From: Myrica gale
Taxonomy: Eukaryota > Streptophyta > Magnoliopsida > Fagales > Myricaceae
Direction of reading: 5' to 3'
NCBI GenBank assembly: GCA_963930655.1
Contig: OZ005613.1
Span: forward strand, 7,944,501 to 8,008,500
Length of the DNA stretch: 64,000 bases
A model generated the notes under the pieces. It did not search any database, had not been told where the DNA came from, and saw only the letters and a list, made by a program, of their open reading frames with translations. Both the position numbers and the translations under genes were made by a program. Below, one piece after another: positions 57,422 to 64,000 of this stretch. The first letter of the stretch is position 1. The number at the start of each line of letters is the position of its first letter.

Positions 57422-58053
57422 CACTTGGCGCCTAAAGCAAACCAAAACAGGGCAAGGAAATAACTTCCGTATTTGTTTAGAGCTGGACGGAAACAATAAA
57501 ACTAGACTAAGGGACTAAAAATATTCCTTATTTGACAATAACTTAAGCTGGACGTAGAACCCTACTTGCCAAAATAAAAGACTCTAAAGATGGAAAGATG
57601 AGTTGGACGCCTATAGCTAATAAAAGAAAGGAAACAACATGTGCCTAAAAAGATGTCACACACGCCTAACACAAAAAAGGAAATTAAAAGTCACATGGCT
57701 GCACGACCAACATTTTAAAACCAAAGAAAAGGAATTAAAAAAAAATGCCCATTTAATCTCAGAGCTAGGTCCTTTTGGCGGCAATTTATTGGCATGTAAA
57801 TATACATGCCAATTTTTCCCTTTTGAAGCTTAGCCTTGACCGGATTTGATGTGTCCTTCTAGAACTTGAATCGTGGTGATGATTATTTGTTGCTGACATG
57901 TATGATGCTCAATAGGCCTCCATGAAATTGCTTGAGCCAATATCTCTTGAATGAGTTCGTCGAGTACTTCCTTGAACTTCTTATCTCGTTCCCTCGTAAC
58001 CGGCTCTAGTGGAACTTGGACTAGCTCTTTTGAAGCCTTACTCGGATTCTCAT
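57422..58053 (-). pseudogene. Truncated third internal domain
   Basis: It matches the 3' part of the gag-like frame (PSKASKELVQVPLEPVTRER to IKSGQG, stop at 57830). It breaks off where the copia leader resumes. Confidence 0.8.
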
Positions 58054-58479
58054 CATCTTGTAAAGGCAAATAGCTACTATTCATCAAAATTTTACATCAT
58101 ATGCAAAACATTTTAAAATATTTGTGATTCTCGATTTTCTTTTGGCCTACCTAAATAAACACCTATTGTACTAATTTTGCACTTGCGTTTATTTGCGGTT
58201 GTGCATTCCAATATCTAAGTGTGTTTCAAATACTTGTGAGTTATGTCACTATTTTAGTAGACACTTCTAGTAAGATATAGACACTTATCTTCCCAAGAGA
58301 TAAATAAGAAAATTTTACAAAATTCAAATCGGTTTTATCCATTTTGGCTTCAACCAATTTTAATCAAGTAAAATTATCATTTATTGATAATAGAGACCAT
58401 AGGAAAAATTACAATAATTAATCATTTTTATCACCCAAAATTGGAAGAAAAATTCCAAAAAAAAAAATTAAATTTCGGT

Positions 58480-59130
58480 CAAAGCGGGTTTTTCAACAGG
58501 TCAAATTGGTTGACCCGTTCACCCCACTAGTCCGGGTCCTACCCAAAATTGGACTGCATAGATAGTCCGAGTCAAACCCAGACTTGGATTGGGCTACGGG
58601 CCGGGTCCAACCCTTGGCCCTAGTCCCGCACGAGCTGCCATGGCCTGGATCTCATCTGGCCATGGGCTGGCCTATTAGGTCCCATCCCTGTGAACTTAAC
58701 CTTCCGTTTTTTGTTTTTTGTTTTTTTTAATTCGACCCAGCCCAACTTTTGGGCTGGCCTACTGGACAGGGTAGGGCAGAAATGCCCTACCCGTTTGGCC
58801 TAAGCGGGCAGCCGTCATCATATGCTGGGCGACCCAACTAGCCGCTGCCCAGTTCCGGCAGCCCACTTCCGGCCATGGTTTTGGCCGGACGTTGGACTCC
58901 CATGCCACTGGCAGCAACGGTGCTGCCGTCCGGTGGCCACCTATTCCTCACCCCGTGTCTCACACGGTTGCGTGAGGAGCTGTTCGTGGCTTCATGGCCG
59001 CCGGACCTCCTCCATCTTCGGTCAGATTGTCTCCCCAATCATATTGGGTGCCCCTCCGACCTGTGGTGCGGCGACTGCCATCCTGTTGCCACCGGCCACA
59101 CTTTGAGAAGAAAAGAAACCTTTTTCTTTT
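58480..59130. other. GC-rich part of the copia element 2 leader
   Basis: A GC-rich stretch with many GGGCTGG or CCGGCC words resembles 27160-27610 of element 1 in composition and in its place in the leader. Frames here are not credible proteins. Confidence 0.45.
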
Positions 59131-59288
59131 TCTCAAAAACAGTAACAGTAATTCGAATTTTAATATAATAAAATTATTCACTATAATAGAACGTGAACAG
59201 TAACCCGAAAAGATTTAGGCTTTTCGATCCTTATACAAAACATTGCAAGTTCTATATAATTCAACAATTACAATCATGTGAACCTGAC

Positions 59289-59300
59289 GCTCTGATACCA
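59289..59300 (-). promoter_or_regulatory. Primer-binding site of copia element 2
   Basis: The minus strand reads TGGTATCAGAGC, complementary to the 3' end of plant initiator tRNA-Met, directly inside the 5' LTR. Confidence 0.93.
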
Positions 59301-59859
59301 CAGATAGTTTATGCTGAATTAAACTAAAACAAACAACATGTTTTCAACAAAACATCAATCAGGATTATAATTACAATTGTGGATTTGATTCTTTACCTGA
59401 CACGGGAATTTATGAATCTACAAACCTTAAGCCGCTTTACGATTAAATCCAAAACTGCAGCAATTCAGAACACAACTCAGATGTGTTGCCTCCCAATGGA
59501 TTTATGTCACTCTCTCGTTCTGGAATTTCTCTAATAGGTTCTGATGGCCAACCCCTTGAATATAACAATTATATTTATAGGCCTTGGAAAACCCTAGAGA
59601 AAACATGAGACATATGATCCTTAGGGATCTCAAATTCCAACCGAATGATAAAACTGACGAACACTTCTTCTAATACAATTTAGGCTTCTACTAATTACAA
59701 TCAAGTTCATCAACATATTGTAATTGACCCCTGAAATTTAAGATTTTTACAAATATGTCCATTTACATACAATTAATTCCTTCCACTAAATTATATTTCA
59801 TATGAAATATTAGGACTAGATTAATTAATTGGTTATATAGTTGACACGTAATTCTACCA
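59301..59859 (-). repeat. 5' LTR of copia element 2
   Basis: 559 bp; the plus-strand end reads ATTCTACCA where the other LTR has ATTCTAACA, and the start reads CAGATAG instead of TGATA. Confidence 0.9.
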
Positions 59860-60270
59860 GAGGGCTCTTTTGGTCGTTTCGCTTTAAGAGAGTAAATGTA
59901 GAACTGATCAAATTTCTCTCAGTCCAAAGTTTTGAAAACTTGACTTGCTTGGATTGCTAGTGTTTGTTTCTTTTTCTTCAAGGATATAATTATATATGGA
60001 GCCAGGAAATGAGAAATTATTTTGAGGAATTCATGAAGTCTGCATGCGATGGCAATTAGGAACAAAAACGCAAAAAGAAACGGAAGCCGCGCTTTACATA
60101 TATGTATATTAATTAATAATTCTTGCATAAATTTTCATAATTAAGCGTTTTATCTTTTTAATATATTTAATTAATTATATTATAATATACTACATTAAAC
60201 TACTACTTCATTTGTAATTTACTCTCTAAAGCTACCATTTTTTTTAATAATTGACCACCTCAAACTGTGA

Positions 60271-61329
60271 ACTTTTTATAATTTGTCTCCTAAATTCCTA
60301 TGTGACCACTGAGATCACGTCGCTTGTCTACTTTTCTATCCTATCCTTTTTTTTTCTAGGTAAATCAGGCTTGTGCCTGGGGGTGGGGGTGGGGGTGGGG
60401 GGTTTTGAACCCCAGTTCAGGACCCTCCATAGAGGAGGAAATGCCATTTGAGCCATAGCTCATTGCAAATAATTAAAGATATATAATTCGATTAGGTCAA
60501 ATGTGAAGAATAGTAGTTTTCGAAGGCAAATTAAAAAATTAGTATTTTGAATTAAGTGGTAAAGTATAATCTAGCTCGTATTTAATTACAATCTCCACTT
60601 ATAAACAAAACATATTATATATTGCGTTGTCTTATTAATTAATGGTTTTCGGAGCATACTTTAATTGAGTATCTCCTTTTTTTCAGACTCTCCCATATAA
60701 TATATATATACCCCTTTTTTGAGGGACACTCCCATACTCAGTGGTGGACAAAAATTTTAAAACCCCCTGCCCCTTTACTTCTATTTACACGGTTTTTGCA
60801 ATTAAAATTTGGCCCTCCCATAAATTTTAAAACCCTCTGTTTCGTCCCTATATATATTATAAAAAATAATATTTAGCTCCTTCAAATATTTAAAATTACA
60901 TGTTTTTTAAATTTCAAGATTTTAGTTTGAATCTTGAAATTATATATATATTTTTTAAATTCAAAGGCTTTAAACAATTTTTTTTCTTGTAACAATAAAA
61001 CTCGTGGCTTACTTTTTATTTCCCTTGAGTCTTTCAAATACTCACTTGTTTCCATCCATATTTGTTTTTTCTTTAGGAATGTAAATTAAGAAAATATTGA
61101 AGGTTATAAATTTTAGATTTGAAAGAGAAAATCATTATTTATAATTCATGATCCCTATTGATAACTATCAGAAAGTACATCGCACATAACCCTAAGTAGT
61201 AACTTTCTAATAGCATTATTACGTCTTAAATTAAAAATATACCTTATTGATATATGTTTTTATACACTACAAGAAATTTGAGTTTGAGTAACAAATTATC
61301 TGGTGTGAAACAAAATTTTGTCACAAAAG
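60271..61329. other. AT-rich DNA after duplication unit 2
   Basis: 60478-60700 matches 34550-34790 (see the third-copy remnant). A G-rich run, (GGGGGT)n, lies at about 60376-60400, next to TTTTGAACCCC and a block ending GAGCCATAGCTCATTG that resembles a dispersed plant repeat. No gene is seen. Confidence 0.5.
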
Positions 61330-61712
61330 AGTACCTTACCCTGACCAAATATTGAATTGTGGGAGATTTGCCTTCACCTCTTGATCTGAAACAATGTGGT
61401 CAAGGTAATCTACCTGTTGGCACCCGAATATGCATTTTGACTTCTTCGTATACAACTGATGTTTCCTTAGGGTCTCTAGAGTCTTTTGAAGGTGCTATAG
61501 ATGTTCAGACTATGTTTTGCTATAGATCAGAATATCATCAAAGAAAATCAATAGAAACTTCCTTAGAAAATGTCTAAAGATCTCATTCATGAGACTTTGG
61601 ATTGTAGAGGGGTCATTGGTCAAGCCAAAGAGCATGACTAGAAACTCATAGAGCCCCTCATAAATCCGGAAAGTTGGTTTAGCTATGTCTTCAAATCTGA
61701 GCCTAAGTTACA
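61330..61712 (-). pseudogene. Ty3/gypsy reverse transcriptase scrap
   Basis: The minus strand reads [20 protein letters not shown], then [18 protein letters not shown] and [10 protein letters not shown], with two stops and a weak tail resembling YLGHIVS. Only the palm part of the reverse transcriptase remains. It differs from the chromovirus at 10936-22537. Confidence 0.85.
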
Positions 61713-61914
61713 CTCATGCCACACGCACATATCTAAAACTTTGAAAACAGTTACAACGATCATTACCGAAAGTCTTATCAAATTAAAATTTTGGATAATT
61801 CATAAAGAAGCTCCTCGTTCTTTTTCGTGATTTTTGCATTAAATCTGAGGTTCTAACGGACGACGGGATAAATCTTCCATACAAGGATAGGTACCCTAAT
61901 AGCTTCAACGGAAG

Positions 61915-62990
61915 ACATCCTACCAACTATGTGGTATGGTTCAACAACTACTCCAATTGAATTATTTAGTCTCGGCCACTAGTTATCAATGGGATTAGAG
62001 ATACTTTCAGCAAGAAATATATCGAAGAGTTGGGGCTGGACTAGCTGAAAATCAAAATTTATCAAAAACTTGGTCTAAAATTTCTGAAAAATTAGCTTTT
62101 TATGATTATATTGGCAATAATCCGGCAAAAGGGGATTATTCAGAACAGGCTCAATGGACAACGGAGATGGAATAGCTGTTGGGTGGTTAGGACACCCTAT
62201 CTTTTTATATAAAGAATAGCTTGAACTTTTAAGTCATTTGCCTAATTAATAGACCGTGTCTAGTGATTAGACATCAGGTAGATCTATTTACCCGATATCA
62301 TATCAAAGTTCTCTCTAGGATTCTAGAGAGAGAGGCTCTGCCTTCTCTCTAGAATTTTCACATTTGTGGCTATCTAACTCTCCCATCTTGCTTCCTTCTC
62401 CGGCGGCAGGAGGAGCTTCAGCCGTCCCCCTCTCTTCCTCTACTCTTGTCCTATGTGCCCGGATCTCTCAATAAATCCTCATTTTCGGCCACTTTTAGGG
62501 GTATTTTCCGGCGAATTAGGTAGCTAGATCTACGCCATTCTTGAGGTTTTTAAAGACCACAACCGGCGAGGACGCCATCTACATCGACTGAAGAGGCTTT
62601 CTACACCGGCCAACTGGCGAACGCCTCCAACTGCTGTTCGTGCCACCATATTTCGCCATTGCCTTTCCTTTTCTGCTAATCATATTAGTTTGCTGCCTGA
62701 TAAGGTTTTTCTGCCCCTTGTGGGTCTTTGTATGGCCTTTTGGTCACCCTGCTCGTTGGCCAGCCGACTCTTCGGAGTGTCTGGTTCGCCCTTTAAAGCG
62801 TGTTCTTGAAGTTTTTCAACCTCTTTGATTTTATTAATGAAAGGTGTTGCTATTATGATTAAAAAAAAGTCATTTGCCTATTTTTTTTTGAAACATTTTC
62901 GATTGTTTTGGTAGATGGACCCGAATTGTTAGAACCCATATTCCTTTTAGAAGGTCCACCTGATCCTTGAAGAGTGTCGAGATATCACGG
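61915..62990 (+). pseudogene. psbB: Nuclear insertion of plastid psbB (CP47), interrupted
   Basis: The plus strand shows WYGSTTTPIELF, then in shifted frames [25 protein letters not shown] and [19 protein letters not shown]. After the retroposon at 62245-62866 it continues with nucleotide similarity to the FFETFP...VLVDG part up to about 62990. These belong to the large lumenal loop of the photosystem II protein CP47. Frameshifts and stops show it is a decayed nuclear copy. The plastid gene has no intron, so the interruption is an insertion. Confidence 0.9.
62245..62866 (+). mobile_element. Poly(A) retroposon inside the psbB copy
   Basis: A 14-bp direct repeat, AAGTCATTTGCCTA, lies at 62231-62244 and 62867-62880. 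The insert ends GATT followed by A residues. A long TSD and an A tail indicate target-primed reverse transcription (LINE-type machinery). The insert has CT-rich and CCGGCG-rich parts and one 62-codon frame; no known LINE domain is seen. It may be a truncated LINE, a SINE or a copied mRNA. Confidence 0.85.
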
Positions 62991-63724
62991 CTAGAGCATG
63001 ACCCCCAATTTGTTTCTTCAAATCCTTCTTTTTTGTGGGTTTTTGTTTTATGAATTTTTCTTTTTTTTTCCTTTTTTCATATCCGTTTTTAAATGGGCGA
63101 GGCCAGCGTCCTTTCAGAAAGGCAGTAACTTTTTTTTTTTCTTTAAGTTGACTAAATCAATAACTTCCCTACTATAGTCATGATATATATATAGGTAATG
63201 CCCTTTTGGGTTGGGCCCATTTAGGATTAGCCTTAGTTTCTTTCACTAATTAGGCCCATAAACTCCATGTTTTTCCAATTCACAAGAAAGCCTAATGGAC
63301 TGCACTTAACCAAACCATGCCCAGCTTGACTGATTTAGGTACTTGGATCTAAATAGCTCTACCAGTCAATTTTCGACGTCGGAAAGAAAGGCCTAATAGG
63401 GTAGAATAAGAATTTTTCCCACAAAGGCCTGATCCAGAAACTCACGCTTAAAAGCTGAAACCCTCATGATTTGGAAGATACTATGGCTCAGTTCCCCTGA
63501 GAAGGCCATGCTCCGACTTCTGACATCAAAGTCACTGCTACCGACAATAAAGTGACAAATGGAAGCCTTTCCTTTTAAGCAAGGAAGCCAAAGATTTAAT
63601 CATCAACAACCCTCCAACAATAACCACTTAACTACCTTTCCCGACCTTACTAGATAGCTCCACTCTTCCCCATCCTCACCCCCCATCTATCTCGTCCGGA
63701 ATTTTCTGTGACATTTTCTCGCTG
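62991..63724 (+). promoter_or_regulatory. Upstream region of the GT14 gene
   Basis: TATATATATAGG at about 63182 is a possible TATA box but is far from the ATG. The 60 bp before the ATG are rich in C and T, as in many plant 5' UTRs. Further upstream are T-runs and no gene. Confidence 0.4.
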
Positions 63725-64000
63725 ATGGGTGTCAAAGTTCTCATGATCTGCGTCATGCTAACCGCTATGCTGCTCTCTCTTCTGTACATTCCAACCAAAC
63801 TCTCCATACCCATTTCGAACTTTAGGCCAATTATGAACTACTTGAACGTACAGAAATCTGCCAAATCATATCCAACGACCTTTGCCTACCTGATCTCAGC
63901 ATCCAAAGGCGACGGCGGTAAGCTAAAACGGCTGCTTCTCGCACTGTATCATCCGGGAAATTACTATTTGATTCACATGGATTATGGTGCACCTCCGGCG
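63725..64000 (+). CDS. GT14 beta-glucuronosyltransferase (GlcAT14-like), 5' end
   Basis: The frame from 63725 is open for 92 codons to the window end. It begins MGVKVLMICVMLTAMLLSLL, a signal anchor (about residues 4-22) of a type II Golgi membrane protein, followed by a stem. YPTTFAYLISASKGD, LKRLLLALYHPGNYYLIHMD and YGAPPA form the start of the GT14 (Core-2/I-branching-like) catalytic domain. Plant GlcAT14 enzymes add glucuronic acid to beta-1,6- and beta-1,3-galactan side chains of arabinogalactan proteins. Most of the domain lies beyond the window. The start fits the family N-terminus and nothing damaged is visible. Confidence 0.88.
   Translation, partial: MGVKVLMICVMLTAMLLSLLYIPTKLSIPISNFRPIMNYLNVQKSAKSYPTTFAYLISASKGDGGKLKRLLLALYHPGNYYLIHMDYGAPPA

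Larger units (their letters stand above)
53544..58053 (-). mobile_element. Three-LTR array of a nonautonomous LTR element
   Basis: Three related LTRs (53544-53951, 54748-55163, 56754-57421) alternate with internal domains: one with a deletion (53952-54747), one full (55164-56753) and one truncated (57422-58053). Primer-binding sites complementary to initiator tRNA-Met (GCTCTGATACCA on the plus strand) lie at 54734-54745 and 56740-56751, both followed two bases later by an LTR. The only gene is one frame of about 290 codons, with no protease, reverse transcriptase or integrase. A 115-bp segment of the copia leader flanks both sides (53397-53511 and 58054-58168). The layout suggests unequal recombination between copies. 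Confidence 0.85.
43070..59859 (-). mobile_element. Ty1/copia element 2 with nested insertions
   Basis: LTRs at 43070-43626 and 59301-59859 bound the element, with a perfect 5-bp TSD, GAGGG, at 43065-43069 and 59860-59864. A primer-binding site and a polypurine tract are in the expected places. Coding is on the minus strand, 53184 down to 49266. Solo LTR D (43957-48826) sits in the 3' UTR and a three-LTR array (53544-58053) in the leader, which account for over 9 kb of its 16.8 kb. Confidence 0.93.
39836..60270. repeat. Tandem duplication unit 2, split by copia element 2
   Basis: The left part, 39836-43069, and the right part, 59865-60270, together match unit 1 in order. The join is exact once copia element 2 and one GAGGG TSD copy are removed. 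Unit 2 has its own changes, such as a different segment around 41640-42150 (GA-rich runs near 41830-41880). Confidence 0.85.

Noticed and set aside
60360-60480. TTTTGAACCCC block that looks like a tRNA B box
   Set aside because: No acceptor stem or A box in register; the surrounding words look like a dispersed repeat.
1-64000. CRISPR arrays, operons, bacterial-type genes
   Set aside because: None present; introns, LTR elements and plant gene families show this is plant nuclear DNA.

Overview
This window is nuclear DNA from a seed plant, most likely a woody or repeat-rich eudicot; I cannot name the species. The evidence is a class IV chitinase gene, two PIP-type signalling peptide genes, the start of a GT14 glycosyltransferase gene, a nuclear copy of plastid psbB, and a dense set of plant LTR retrotransposons, Mutator-like and hAT-like elements. 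Only about 1% of the window looks like intact host coding sequence. Most open frames lie inside LTRs or antisense to transposon genes.

Layout. 1-6.9 kb: a foldback MULE-type MITE (1084-1455), then a Pack-MULE-like element (2038-6932) carrying pieces of a callose synthase gene and of an unidentified gene, split by a 2.7-kb solo LTR (copy A). 7.0-10.7 kb: a class IV chitinase pseudogene with two in-frame stops and two hAT-like elements in exon 1. 10.7-22.8 kb: a nested stack, in which a third hAT-like element is split by a Ty3/gypsy chromovirus on the minus strand, whose leader is split by a 4.3-kb solo LTR (copy B). 22.8-27.1 kb: remains of a second chitinase, cut by a truncated LTR (copy C). 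27.1-33.9 kb: a decayed Ty1/copia element on the plus strand with a second foldback MULE-type MITE in its 3' UTR. 33.9-43.1 kb, continuing at 59.9-60.3 kb: a tandem duplication of about 3.5 kb with one PIP-like peptide gene per unit (38560-38784 and 42428-42649, both minus), plus traces of an older third unit. 43.1-59.9 kb: a second copia element of the same family on the minus strand, inserted in the second unit. It contains a 4.9-kb solo LTR (copy D) and a three-LTR array of a small nonautonomous element. 61.3-63.0 kb: a gypsy reverse transcriptase scrap and a psbB insertion interrupted by a poly(A) retroposon. 63.7-64.0 kb: the 5' end of a GlcAT14-like gene that runs off the window.

Insertion order can be read from target-site duplications (TSDs) seen directly: GAGTT (LTR A), GTCTTAAT and GTTCTACT (two hATs), GTGGTATA (third hAT), CTACT (gypsy), CAAAT/CAAAC (LTR B), GAGGG (copia 2), TGTGT (LTR D), TTTTATTTA and TATATATTT (MULE MITEs), and a 14-bp duplication at the retroposon in psbB. 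The host genes likely to work are the two peptide genes (secreted ligands) and the GT14 enzyme (cell-wall glycan synthesis). The chitinases are broken.

The most unusual signal is a domain of about 300 nt found in all four copies of the long LTR family. It holds a row of hairpins whose loops are alike but whose stems differ from hairpin to hairpin while still pairing, as expected of a conserved RNA structure.
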